This document shows positions 8,763-16,844 of a stretch of DNA of 64,000 nt, one piece after another. Below the pieces are notes generated by a model that saw nothing but the letters and a program-made list of their open reading frames with translations, had not been told where the DNA came from and did no database searches. Each line of letters starts with the position of its first letter. Position 1 is the stretch's first letter. The DNA is from an uncultured Dorea sp. (GTDB taxonomy: Bacteria > Bacillota > Clostridia > Lachnospirales > Lachnospiraceae): contig CAJUFA010000002.1 of the NCBI GenBank assembly GCA_910585725.1, forward strand, positions 62,001 to 126,000, given 5' to 3'. A program made the position numbers and the translations under genes.

Positions 8763-10124
8763 ATACCATTTTATCCTGAAAAAAGCGTGTCCATTTACCG
8801 TATTCCCGGCGCTGATCTGCCCGTTCTGCTGCTCTATTACCGCTCTCGCCAATGCCAGACCGATTCCCACATTATCCTTCGCCGCGCCTTTTCCCCGGTA
8901 GAATCTCTCGAACACATGCGGAAGATCCGCCGCCTGAAACCCGCTGCCTCCGTCTTCAATCCGAAGCTCCGTATAGATAGGATTCTGACTATATGACGCA
9001 GAGATAATTCCCTTTTTTGGAGTATGCTCCACACAGTTTTTCAGAATATTTAACAAAGCTTCTTCCGTCCACTGTCGGTCTGCACAAATCCAACACTCTT
9101 CTGCATCTTGCCCTGTCTGCTTTGCCGCAATCCTTGTATCTTGTCCGGTCTGCCTTGCTGCAATTTCTGTCTCTTGCCGCAATCGCGCGGCATGCGCATC
9201 CACCGAAGAACACTCTTCTACAATAAGCGTGATCTGCCTCTTCTCCATTATTTCCCTGAGGGGTTCCGATGCGGCTTCAATCAACTCCGGCATCTTAAGT
9301 CTCTCCCTTTGAAAGACAATTCCGTGGGAATCCAGCTTCGCCAGCGACAAGAGTCCTGTCACCAGATTCCTGAGACGCTCGATCTGGTTGGATAATCTGC
9401 TGTAATATTCTCTGGTCTCACCGGTCTGATATTCCTCTAAAAGTTCCGTCATCAGCGACATAGACGTCAAAGGAGTCTTCAACTGATGCGCGATATCCGC
9501 AATCCGCTGCGCTAAGACTTCATGGTTCCTTACGGCAGCCTCCTTCGTACTCCAAAGCTCCATAACTGTCTTATATATTTCATCTTCCAAATGAGAAAAT
9601 ATATCCTCGCTCCGGCGCAGAACGGCTCCCTCTCCCTGATTCACCGCTTTCAGATATCCTGTCAGCTCATGAATCCGCCCTTTGATCCTTATCTCTTCCC
9701 GATACCGCATTCCGAACACAATCCAGCCTGCCAACTGGAAGAGAAAAACACTGATCCCCGCCGTAAACGGAAGATACCTGCCCCAATTTCTCATCGGATG
9801 ATAACCATATCGTTTTAAAAATGCCTCTCCTTCCTGAATCAATTCCCCCGGCTCCCTGTCCGCATCCTTCTTCAGACATTGTGCCAGAACATCCGACAGC
9901 AGCATTTCCTTATCTCGTCCTGAACCTTCCTCAGAAATATCTGAAATATCTATATTCCCGTTCGAATCCCGCCCGCTCCCTTCCGTTCTCAGCACAGAGT
10001 CCGCAATTCCCGCCACCGTCCTATATTCATGATAACTTAAAACAGCCGCCAGAAAAACCCCGGCGGCAAGCCCTAAGAACAACCACAATATGAAATTCCT
10101 GACGGCTCTTATTTTTATATTCAT
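8748..10124 (-). CDS. Sensor histidine kinase
   Basis: 458 residues. There are two membrane helices (about 11-29 and 119-138) enclosing a short extracytoplasmic loop of some 90 residues. Next comes a linker, then the dimerisation domain with phospho-acceptor H213 in IAHQLKTPLTS, and a C-terminal ATPase with the N-box ILKNCVEHTP, EDGGSGF and GIGLALAR. It phosphorylates the response regulator encoded 54 bases upstream. Between the phosphotransfer and ATPase parts (about 318-342) is an 11-residue tandem repeat IAA(R/K)QTGQD, absent from typical kinases. Context suggests it controls the convergent ABC transporter. The signal is unknown. Confidence 0.93.
   Translation of the reverse strand: MNIKIRAVRNFILWLFLGLAAGVFLAAVLSYHEYRTVAGIADSVLRTEGSGRDSNGNIDISDISEEGSGRDKEMLLSDVLAQCLKKDADREPGELIQEGEAFLKRYGYHPMRNWGRYLPFTAGISVFLFQLAGWIVFGMRYREEIRIKGRIHELTGYLKAVNQGEGAVLRRSEDIFSHLEDEIYKTVMELWSTKEAAVRNHEVLAQRIADIAHQLKTPLTSMSLMTELLEEYQTGETREYYSRLSNQIERLRNLVTGLLSLAKLDSHGIVFQRERLKMPELIEAASEPLREIMEKRQITLIVEECSSVDAHAARLRQETEIAARQTGQDTRIAAKQTGQDAEECWICADRQWTEEALLNILKNCVEHTPKKGIISASYSQNPIYTELRIEDGGSGFQAADLPHVFERFYRGKGAAKDNVGIGLALARAVIEQQNGQISAGNTVNGHAFFRIKWYAGYV
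9102..9167 (-). repeat. 33-bp tandem repeat inside the histidine kinase gene
   Basis: Two adjacent 33-base units (9102-9134, 9135-9167) with about 80 percent identity, plus a partial third copy beginning at 9168. They encode the repeated IAAxQTGQDxx in the kinase linker. The length is a multiple of 3, so the frame is kept. Confidence 0.75.
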
Positions 10125-10178
10125 CTCTTATTCAGCCCTTAACCCTTAGCCGCCGGTCAAGGCGGCAAAATAATCTTA

Positions 10179-10856
10179 TCATTTTCTCTCTTCCATCCGG
10201 TATCCGATTCTTCTTACCGTCGTGATACCGGCTGCCTGACCAATCTTCTCCCGCAGGCGCTTTATCGCAACTGTCAGCGTATTATCATTCACAAAATTCC
10301 CTTCTATATCCCATATCTTCTCTAAGATCCGATTTCGGGAGAGAATACATCCTTTATTCTCCATCAACATCAACAGGAGCCGGTATTCCAGCCCCGTCAG
10401 AATAATATTTTCATCTCCCGCATATACCTGCATCCTCTGCTTATCAAGCCGTATCTCTCCGCAGATCAGTTCATCGTGATCCTCTCTTCTATGAAATCCC
10501 ACCCGCCTTAACACAGCCTGAATCCTCGACTCCAACACGGCTATATGGAAGGGTTTTGTAATGTAATCGTCCGCCCCCATATCAAGCCCCCGGGTGATAT
10601 CCCCGACGTCATCCCTCACAGTCAGGAAGATAACCGGAATATCCTGATTCTGCTTTATCCAGCCGCAGAAATCATAACCGTTTCCGTCCGGAAGATTCAG
10701 ATCCAGAAGAATGAGATGGAACTCTTCCACCGAAAGCAGCTCTTTCCCTTCTGCCACACAGGAACACTCAACCACCTCATAACCCTTCTTCCTCAGCGCC
10801 GAACAGACGCCGAAACAGATTGTCTCGTCGTCTTCCACCAATAATATCTTTACCAT
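10179..10856 (-). CDS. Response regulator, OmpR/PhoB family
   Basis: 225 residues: a receiver domain with acidic residues at VEDDE, phospho-acceptor D52 in ILLDLNLPDGNG, the switch T in FLTVRDD and the lysine in YITKPF. It is followed by a winged-helix DNA-binding domain (about 130-222, VNDNTLTVAIKRLREKIG). It lies 4 bases after the WYL gene and 54 bases before the kinase gene, so the three likely form one operon. OmpR-type regulators bind 11-bp direct repeats, and such a repeat is present in front of the convergent ABC operon (5147-5168). Confidence 0.95.
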   Translation of the reverse strand: MVKILLVEDDETICFGVCSALRKKGYEVVECSCVAEGKELLSVEEFHLILLDLNLPDGNGYDFCGWIKQNQDIPVIFLTVRDDVGDITRGLDMGADDYITKPFHIAVLESRIQAVLRRVGFHRREDHDELICGEIRLDKQRMQVYAGDENIILTGLEYRLLLMLMENKGCILSRNRILEKIWDIEGNFVNDNTLTVAIKRLREKIGQAAGITTVRRIGYRMEERK

Positions 10857-10860
10857 ATAT

Positions 10861-11841
10861 CTAATACCTTCCTACGATACTCTGTAGATATTCTTTGTAT
10901 TCCTGCCTTACATGCTCTGGTCCCGCAATATGGAGATTCGCTCCTATTCCGGTAACCCATCCAAAGAATTGACGACTGACTACCACCGGTACGCGCACCC
11001 GGAACCGCTCTCTTCCTACAGGCATGACTATCGTCTCTGTCCCAAACCTGTCCAGTATCACCCCGATAATACCATTGCCGCACTCCAGCGTCACTTCCTC
11101 GTCATGCCCGCCATACATAGAGAAGGTCTTCTTTGAGAACTCCGCAAGATCAAAATTCTGGAACTTCTCCTTCCCGACGCGCTCCTGATCCGTTACACAA
11201 GTCTGCTGCATCTTATCCACCCGATAATGCTTCATACAATCCGCGTCTGCGTCATAAGCGATCAGATAATAATTCGCGTCGTCCCATGTCAGCGACCAGG
11301 GGCTGACCGTATAGACGGCGCCGTTCTTCTTCGGTTTCAATTCTTTCTTAACCGTCCACTCTGCATAACGGTACTGGATCTGCCTGTTCTTAAGGATAGC
11401 AGTATGTATCTGATCCACATTATAATAGATCGTCTCGTTGCCCGTCTTGGGACGATTGTAGATGAATACATTCCTCTGGAGCTGTCTGGCGTCATGCTCC
11501 CCGGCAAGACTTTCCAGCTTTTTGATCAGCTCCTCTGATTTCTTCTTACTAATGAACTTCGACGCCTGCACCGCATCCACAAGAAGCTTCAATTCCGGGA
11601 GTTCAAACTTCCTGCTGCCGACATAATATCCGCTGTTGGTTCCCTTCGTGTGCAGAACGTCTATTCCAAACTCCCGTAATGTCTCGACGTCGCTGTATAT
11701 CGTCTTACGGTCGGCAGACATTCCGTACTCCCGCAATACTTTATTGATATCTGCCGAAGACATCGTATACTTCTCATCCGTCTTCTCCAAAAGCATCTTC
11801 ATAATATACAATGTCCTTAATTTTGCCGATGAAACTGCCAT
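10861..11841 (-). CDS. WYL-domain transcriptional regulator (YafY-like)
   Basis: About 326 residues. The N-terminal winged helix-turn-helix (about 1-65) includes MSADRKTIYSDVETLREFG. The WYL sensor domain (about 135-215) follows, with VSPWSLTWDDANYYLIAYD, and a C-terminal extension comes last. WYL proteins are ligand-sensing regulators, some of which bind nucleotides or single-stranded DNA. Two adjacent ATGs exist at 11844 and 11841; the second has the better 7-base spacing from GGAGG and was chosen. It is the first gene of the probable WYL-regulator-kinase operon. Upstream is GTTGTCTATAGAACAAC (around 11889-11905), a near-palindrome that could be its operator. Ligand unknown. Confidence 0.88.
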   Translation of the reverse strand: MAVSSAKLRTLYIMKMLLEKTDEKYTMSSADINKVLREYGMSADRKTIYSDVETLREFGIDVLHTKGTNSGYYVGSRKFELPELKLLVDAVQASKFISKKKSEELIKKLESLAGEHDARQLQRNVFIYNRPKTGNETIYYNVDQIHTAILKNRQIQYRYAEWTVKKELKPKKNGAVYTVSPWSLTWDDANYYLIAYDADADCMKHYRVDKMQQTCVTDQERVGKEKFQNFDLAEFSKKTFSMYGGHDEEVTLECGNGIIGVILDRFGTETIVMPVGRERFRVRVPVVVSRQFFGWVTGIGANLHIAGPEHVRQEYKEYLQSIVGRY

Positions 11842-12002
11842 CATTGTTCCTCCATACTCAGGAATACACTTTCTGAATTTTTTACTGTTCCTTGTTGTCT
11901 ATAGAACAACGCTCACAATCAGAGTATAACATATTCGAAACCACATCCGCAACCTGACAAGAGAACATCGGCCGACCGCCGTACAAAAGCAGTTTTATAT
12001 CC

Positions 12003-12206
12003 TTAGAAATCATATTCATCCGGGTTCAATCCCGCGTTCCTCATCACTTCTCTGCGTTCTTTCCCGGTCATCATTTCCAATTCTTCGGCTCTCAGGCCGG
12101 ATAATTCGAACTCTGTCCGCTCTGTCTCATATGGCTTTTGCAAAAACATAACTTCTATCAAACTGCCGGATACATTCAATTCTTCGCTGTAAATTATCTC
12201 TCTCAT
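12003..12206 (-). CDS. Small acidic protein of unknown function (67 aa)
   Basis: MREIIYSEEL to NAGLNPDEYDF, 67 residues, no recognised domain, no signal peptide or membrane helix, rich in Glu. The start at 12206 has GGAGGAAG 6 bases upstream and its A is shared with the stop codon of the 34-residue gene before it (TAATG). That favours this start over a longer open frame reaching 12338, which would run through the upstream small gene in another frame. Translational coupling implies the two products work together. Function unknown. Confidence 0.65.
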   Translation of the reverse strand: MREIIYSEELNVSGSLIEVMFLQKPYETERTEFELSGLRAEELEMMTGKERREVMRNAGLNPDEYDF

Positions 12207-12310
12207 TATGCTTCCTCCAAAAATTCCTTGTAATCGCTCTCGTCTGCAAACAGAAGATAGCTTCCATCTACATATCCCATATAACCATCCGCTACAAAAT
12301 AACCCTTCAC
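12206..12310 (-). CDS. Very small protein (34 aa), GYMGYVDGSY type
   Basis: GTG start at 12310 with AGGAGGTGGAG just upstream, stop at 12206-12208 overlapping the next start. The product, beginning MKGYFVADGYMGYVDGSYLL and ending FLEEA, is 34 residues with a glycine/tyrosine-rich front half and an acidic end. Small proteins of this GYMG...LFASE type recur in Firmicutes as unnamed ORFs, often near regulators or mobile elements; that is recollection, not a search. Both ribosome sites being strong is the main support that it is real. Confidence 0.6.
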   Translation of the reverse strand: MKGYFVADGYMGYVDGSYLLFADESDYKEFLEEA

Positions 12311-12447
12311 AATCTCCACCTCCTGTTTTATCTTCCAATATCTTGGCTCATCCTGCTTTCATTAACCAATATTCTGGTTTTTCTTTACTTCTCTGTCAGT
12401 TTACCAAATCAGGTGTCCAAAAATATCCACAGTCAGCATTTGTGAAT

Positions 12448-12485
12448 AAAAAAAACGCAAAAAAGGAATCCTTTTCAGGATTCCT
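12448..12485 (-). terminator. Intrinsic terminator of the amino-acid ABC operon
   Basis: On the minus strand AGGAATCC (12478-12485) pairs with GGATTCCT (12464-12471) and is followed by T6, GCG, T8. It lies directly after the ATPase gene stop at 12493. Confidence 0.9.
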
Positions 12486-12492
12486 CTACTCT

Positions 12493-13320
12493 TTATAATA
12501 TCTTTGACAAGAACTCTTTAAGTCTTGGTTCCTTCGGATTTCCAAAGAATTCCTCCGGACTCCCCTGTTCCTTTATAAGCCCTTCATCCATAAACACAAC
12601 CCTGTTCGCCACTTCTCTTGCAAACCCCATCTCATGAGTAACGACCACCATCGTCATACCGTCGGCCGCAAGCTGCTTCATAAGCTCTAACACCTCGCCG
12701 ACCATTTCCGGATCAAGAGCCGAAGTCGGTTCATCAAATAAGATCACATCCGGATCCATCGCAAGGGAACGTATAATCGCGATCCTCTGTTTCTGTCCGC
12801 CCGAAAGCGTAGACGGATAGACGTCCGCCTTATCTTCAAGCCCAATTCTCTGCAGCAGAGACATTGCCTGTTCTTTTACCTCGTTTCTGATCTGATCCTT
12901 TGTCTGTGTTATCGGGATCAGCTCTCTCTTCCGGTTTCCGGCGAACATATTCCTGAACTTAGTAAAACGGTTCTGTCTCTTCGCCCTATTCAGATCCTGG
13001 CACCGCAGATACAGCGGAGCCATCATGATATTCTGCAGCACCGTCTTATTGTTAAACAGATTAAAATGCTGGAATACCATCCCCATATGCCGGCGGTGTA
13101 CATTGATATTCACGCTCATGTCCGCGATATCCACACCCTTAAAGACAATACTCCCGCCGCTCGGATCCTCCATACAGTTAAGACACCTGAGGAACGTACT
13201 CTTTCCGGAACCGGACGGTCCGATCACCGCCACAATATCTCCTTTATTGATGGTAATGTCAATTCCTTTAAGGACTTCCAAGTCTTCAAAGTTCTTCCTG
13301 AGATTAATTACGTCTATCAC
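12493..13320 (-). CDS. Amino-acid ABC transporter ATP-binding protein (GlnQ/TcyC type)
   Basis: 275 residues with Walker A GPSGSGKST (34-42), Q-loop VFQHFNLF, signature LSGGQKQRIAI, Walker B VILFDEPTSALDPE and the switch in VVVTHEMGFA. This is the polar amino-acid uptake group. It is about 30 residues longer than typical members because of a basic, Arg/Lys/Asn-rich insertion in the helical subdomain (about 105-145, around RFTKFRNMFAGNRKRE). It overlaps the permease gene by 17 bases and is the last gene of a binding protein-permease-ATPase operon. Confidence 0.94.
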   Translation of the reverse strand: MIDVINLRKNFEDLEVLKGIDITINKGDIVAVIGPSGSGKSTFLRCLNCMEDPSGGSIVFKGVDIADMSVNINVHRRHMGMVFQHFNLFNNKTVLQNIMMAPLYLRCQDLNRAKRQNRFTKFRNMFAGNRKRELIPITQTKDQIRNEVKEQAMSLLQRIGLEDKADVYPSTLSGGQKQRIAIIRSLAMDPDVILFDEPTSALDPEMVGEVLELMKQLAADGMTMVVVTHEMGFAREVANRVVFMDEGLIKEQGSPEEFFGNPKEPRLKEFLSKIL

Positions 13321-14014
13321 TCTTCTTCAGGCTCCTTTCCATCAATTTTATAAGCAGCGAGATCAGCAGAACAAGCACAATATAGATCAGCGCCATCACC
13401 AGATAGGGAACCATGAACTCATAGCTGTTGCTGCCGATATAGTTAAACGCCACATACAGATCGGCAGCCCCTACGAAACTAACGACCGAAGTCTCTTTGA
13501 TCAGGGATATGAATTCATTTCCCAACGTAGGAAGGATGTTCTTGACCGCCTGCGGTATGACGATCTTGATCATACTCACACGGAAACTAAGTCCTACAGC
13601 GCGGCCTGCTTCCATCTGCCCGGGATCCACCGACTGAATCCCGCTTCGCATAATCTCGGATATGTATGCGCCGCTGTTCAGTCCGAATACCAGCATGGCC
13701 ACCTGGACTCCGGTAATCCTCCATCCGATAATCGGCAGCAATACGTAATAAAATACAAGCAGCTGTACCACGATCGGCGTCCCTCGAAACATTGCGACAT
13801 AAAAGCTGCATATCCCGTTCAGCACCCGCGGCAGCAATTTATACTTTGGAAGCACGCGTACGGTAGCGATCAAGGTTCCAATCACAATTCCGATAAGAAG
13901 ACCTGCCACCGCGATCATCAGCGTATTTTCAAGTCCCTCTACGACCTTTACATAGCCGCCTTCCTCCAGGAAGATCTCTATAAACTTGTTTACTTTTTGT
14001 TCAAAATTACCCAT
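13304..14014 (-). CDS. Amino-acid ABC transporter permease (HisM/TcyB type)
   Basis: 236 residues of the histidine/glutamate/cystine permease family. Several membrane helices begin at about 26, and FRGTPIVVQLLVFYY is the usual conserved stretch. The EAA coupling loop EAGRAVGLSFRVSMIKIVIPQAVKNILP is present in its normal position. It forms the membrane channel for the binding lipoprotein encoded 2 bases upstream and is energised by the ATPase encoded downstream. Substrate not determined beyond polar amino acid. Confidence 0.94.
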   Translation of the reverse strand: MGNFEQKVNKFIEIFLEEGGYVKVVEGLENTLMIAVAGLLIGIVIGTLIATVRVLPKYKLLPRVLNGICSFYVAMFRGTPIVVQLLVFYYVLLPIIGWRITGVQVAMLVFGLNSGAYISEIMRSGIQSVDPGQMEAGRAVGLSFRVSMIKIVIPQAVKNILPTLGNEFISLIKETSVVSFVGAADLYVAFNYIGSNSYEFMVPYLVMALIYIVLVLLISLLIKLMERSLKKSDRRN

Positions 14015-14016
14015 GA

Positions 14017-14922
14017 TTATTGCATCTCATTGATTGATTCTGTGATTGCGTCCGCCGGAGCCGCATCGATAATTACGTACGTAATATTACCGTTAAGCAT
14101 ATCCTGTACGGCAAGAGACCCGTTCTTATAAGTCGTACATTTTGCCGGAAGACCGTCGAATCCCCAGTCTGCGTCGCCTTCTACATAATACTGTCCGGTT
14201 GTCCCCGCCTGCACGCCGATGGAGTCAGAATCACTCATCTCTTCAAGGAGCGCCGCTACCGCGTCCGCGTCTCCACAATCGTCGAACTTTGTATCATCGC
14301 TCGGAACGATCAGCCTCTGGGATGCCGTATAATAAGAATCTGTAAATGTTACATATTCTTCTCTTTCTTCATTAATAGTCAGACCTGCCATCGCAATATC
14401 ACATTTCTGCTGACTTACAGACAGACATACCGCGTCGAAATCCATATTCTGGATAACCAGCTCTTTATCTAATTCCTCCGCCAGCATAGCCGCGATCTCC
14501 ATATCGATTCCATAATAACTTTCGCCCTTAGTGTACTCGAACGGCTCAAAAGCAGCGTTCGTAGCGACTACAAGCTGATCCTTAGAATCGTCTAATTCAG
14601 CAGATTCCACCGCTTCCGGCTCTCCGCCTCCAAAATACTTGTCGCAAATCTCATCTAATGTTCCGTCCTCTTTAATCTTGCCTACAAATGTATTCACCTG
14701 CTCTAAAAGCTCCGGCTGCGTCTTGTCCACACCAAAAGCATACTCCTCGTCCGTCAGGTCAATATCAATGACCTTCGCTGTCTTTGCGGAGGAACTTTTC
14801 TCTGCATCGCCGCTTCCGTCTGAAGAATTACTGTCTGCACCGTCCCCGGAACCGCCGCAAGCCGCTAACGACAATACACAGGCTGCCGTCAATAATACAC
14901 TAACCAGTTTTTTTAATTTCAT
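14017..14922 (-). CDS. Amino-acid-binding lipoprotein, circularly permuted SBP_bac_3 fold
   Basis: 301 residues. The signal peptide has lipobox LAAC (C22), then a Ser/Gly/Asp linker. Residues 50-97 (VIDIDLTDEEYAFGV ... DGTLDEICDKYFGG) match what is normally the last segment of family-3 solute-binding proteins. A linker follows, and then the usual beginning of that fold at about 116 (QLVVATNAAFEPFEY, then YYGIDMEIAAMLAEEL). The protein stops at IDAAPADAITESINEMQ, exactly where the moved segment would normally follow. It is the extracellular receptor of the amino-acid ABC transporter encoded downstream. Function is secure; the permutation is read from sequence order. Confidence 0.92.
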   Translation of the reverse strand: MKLKKLVSVLLTAACVLSLAACGGSGDGADSNSSDGSGDAEKSSSAKTAKVIDIDLTDEEYAFGVDKTQPELLEQVNTFVGKIKEDGTLDEICDKYFGGGEPEAVESAELDDSKDQLVVATNAAFEPFEYTKGESYYGIDMEIAAMLAEELDKELVIQNMDFDAVCLSVSQQKCDIAMAGLTINEEREEYVTFTDSYYTASQRLIVPSDDTKFDDCGDADAVAALLEEMSDSDSIGVQAGTTGQYYVEGDADWGFDGLPAKCTTYKNGSLAVQDMLNGNITYVIIDAAPADAITESINEMQ

Positions 14923-15001
14923 ATCTCATATCCTCCTATGATAATTTATAAATATTTTTGTATAAAAATGCAAATCTAGTAGATATTCTATCATGTTTAC
15001 G

Positions 15002-15048
15002 AAAAAAAACAAGTGGCTTTTTCTACATATTTTGTAGAAAAACCACTT
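15002..15048 (-). terminator. Intrinsic terminator of uppP
   Basis: A 16-bp stem with one bulge (15011-15027 with 15032-15048) on the minus strand, followed by T8 (15002-15009). It lies between uppP and the binding-protein gene. Confidence 0.88.
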
Positions 15049-15107
15049 ATTTTCATGACATAACCCACAGAAAAACATCCTGTAAAAAGCCTCTGTATTC
15101 CATTTCT

Positions 15108-15935
15108 TTATGCAAGGAATGCCTGAATTACCGTCGCGACAACAATTATCCCGCCCAGAACAATACGATAATAACCGAACACTTTAAAATCATGCTTCTT
15201 AATATATCCCATCAGGAAGCGGATCGCAACGATCGACAATCCGAAGGATACCACACATCCCAGCATCAGAAGTCCGAACTCCGTACCGGTAAAACCAAGC
15301 CCGAAATCCTTCAGCTTGATCAGGCTCGCCCCGAACATAGCCGGTATTGCCAGGAAAAAGGTAAACTCAGCCGCCACTTCCCTGGATACTCCGATCAGCA
15401 GAGCGCCTACGATCGTCGCCCCGGATCTTGACGTACCGGGAATCAGCGCGAGCATCTGAAATCCTCCGATGGCCAGAAGCATCGGAACCGTAAGCTCCGA
15501 GATCTTCTTTACCGACGGTCTGACGTCAGCGTTCCGGTTCTCCACAATAATAAACAGCACGCCGTAAACAATCAACATAACCGCCACCGGAAGCGGCTTA
15601 TAGAACAGTTCATCCAATATATCGTTGAACAGGATGCCCACAACTCCAGCCGGTATGGACGCAATCACTACTTTAATCCACATCTGCCATGTCAGCATCT
15701 TCTGCTTCTGTGTCTTTCTGGGCGAAAACGGGTTCAGCTTATGGAAATACAGTACCACGACCGCCATGATCGCACCCAGCTGGATCACCACGTTGAACAT
15801 CTCCATAAATTCATCACTTAAGCCCGGCTTCAGCAGATCGCCCACGAGTATCAGATGACCTGTGCTGCTCACCGGAAGCCATTCCGTAATCCCTTCTACA
15901 ATACCGAGTATGATTACTTTTATTATGTCTAACAT
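15108..15935 (-). CDS. uppP: Undecaprenyl-diphosphate phosphatase UppP (BacA)
   Basis: 275 residues, integral membrane. The first catalytic motif GIVEGITEWLPVSSTGHL is at 11-28 (E14, E18, H27) and the second, PGTSRSGATI, follows in the middle. About eight hydrophobic segments are visible, as in the family. It dephosphorylates C55-PP to C55-P at the membrane, recycling the lipid carrier for peptidoglycan; overexpression of family members gives bacitracin tolerance. Single gene with its own terminator. The 78-base gap to the next gene upstream holds a short hairpin only. Confidence 0.97.
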   Translation of the reverse strand: MLDIIKVIILGIVEGITEWLPVSSTGHLILVGDLLKPGLSDEFMEMFNVVIQLGAIMAVVVLYFHKLNPFSPRKTQKQKMLTWQMWIKVVIASIPAGVVGILFNDILDELFYKPLPVAVMLIVYGVLFIIVENRNADVRPSVKKISELTVPMLLAIGGFQMLALIPGTSRSGATIVGALLIGVSREVAAEFTFFLAIPAMFGASLIKLKDFGLGFTGTEFGLLMLGCVVSFGLSIVAIRFLMGYIKKHDFKVFGYYRIVLGGIIVVATVIQAFLA

Positions 15936-16013
15936 ATTCTTCTCTCCTTCATTGCTTTAATTCTCCTGCTTTTTCGGTGAGCATGCTTTTTCCGAAAGCA
16001 TATGTGCAAAAAA

Positions 16014-16844
16014 TTAATCCAGCACATATTCTTCGATAAAACGCGCAACTCCTTCTTCATCGTTCGATAACGTTATATAATCCGCCGCCGCTTTCACCTC
16101 GTCCCGGGCATTCCCCATGGCGACGCCGGTTCCTACCTCTCTGATCATCCGAAGATCATTGAGTCCGTCTCCAAAAGCCATGATCTCTTCCCGGCAGATT
16201 CCCATCGTCTCACCTAATCGTACCATCGCGCTCCCTTTATTAACCCCTTGCGCATTTACCTCGATATTCTTCTCCAGAGCGCCGGTTGCCTCAATACCCG
16301 GAATCGCTTTCAATTCTTCTCTTGCCGCGTCCCGGTCCCCCACGGACACAAACAGTCCCTGCACTTTATCCGCCCCCCGGTTCTCTTCCTTCATCTTCTT
16401 ACGTATATCCGATACCGTTCTTCTGGTCGACAGTATATATCTTATCATAGGCTGTGAATCCAAATATCTGTCAATGCGCACAAGCCCGTCTTCCTGGGCG
16501 TACCCGATTCCGTCATAATAGATCTCCCGCAGCGTGTCATAATGTTCAAAGACATCCATCAAGCGCTCCGCCGTTTCCGGCGGCACCAAACACTCATATA
16601 TGGATTCCCCTGTTCTGACATCCACAATCCTGCCCCCGTTCGCCGTCACGGCATACATTATACCGGGAAATTCAAGCAGCTCCTTAGGAACTCCCGCGAG
16701 AGGTCTTCCCGTTGCCGGCATCACGACGATCCCCTGATCTATCGCCCTCCTCAAGACATCTTTCGTATATGCAGTCAGTTCCTTCTGCGTCGTAAGAAGC
16801 GTACCGTCCAGATCCATACCGATCATCCTGGTCTTAATCTTCAT
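16014..16844 (-). CDS. Cof-type HAD-superfamily phosphatase
   Basis: 276 residues of the Cof/YidA group. The nucleophile motif is MDLDGTL (D11, D13), motif II is MPATGRP, and motif III/IV is MAFGDGLNDLRMI with GVAMGNA. The C2-type cap is in between. These enzymes dephosphorylate sugar phosphates, FMN/PLP or similar small phosphates; the substrate cannot be told. Its start overlaps the end of the upstream unknown gene by 11 bases, so the two are coupled. Confidence 0.93.
   Translation of the reverse strand: MKIKTRMIGMDLDGTLLTTQKELTAYTKDVLRRAIDQGIVVMPATGRPLAGVPKELLEFPGIMYAVTANGGRIVDVRTGESIYECLVPPETAERLMDVFEHYDTLREIYYDGIGYAQEDGLVRIDRYLDSQPMIRYILSTRRTVSDIRKKMKEENRGADKVQGLFVSVGDRDAAREELKAIPGIEATGALEKNIEVNAQGVNKGSAMVRLGETMGICREEIMAFGDGLNDLRMIREVGTGVAMGNARDEVKAAADYITLSNDEEGVARFIEEYVLD

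Noticed and set aside
10149..10167. GCCGCC...GGCGGC hairpin between response regulator and kinase genes considered as a terminator
   Set aside because: No T-run follows on the minus strand; more likely a small translational or stability element, and not strong enough to list.
12003..12338. Reading the 67-aa gene from an upstream start at 12338 (111 codons)
   Set aside because: That extension runs through another small gene in a different frame and has no ribosome site, while the ATG at 12206 has a strong one.
13025..14131. Long open frame on the plus strand opposite the amino-acid ABC permease and ATPase
   Set aside because: Composition is that of an antisense frame; the minus-strand genes are unmistakable members of known families with proper overlaps and ribosome sites.
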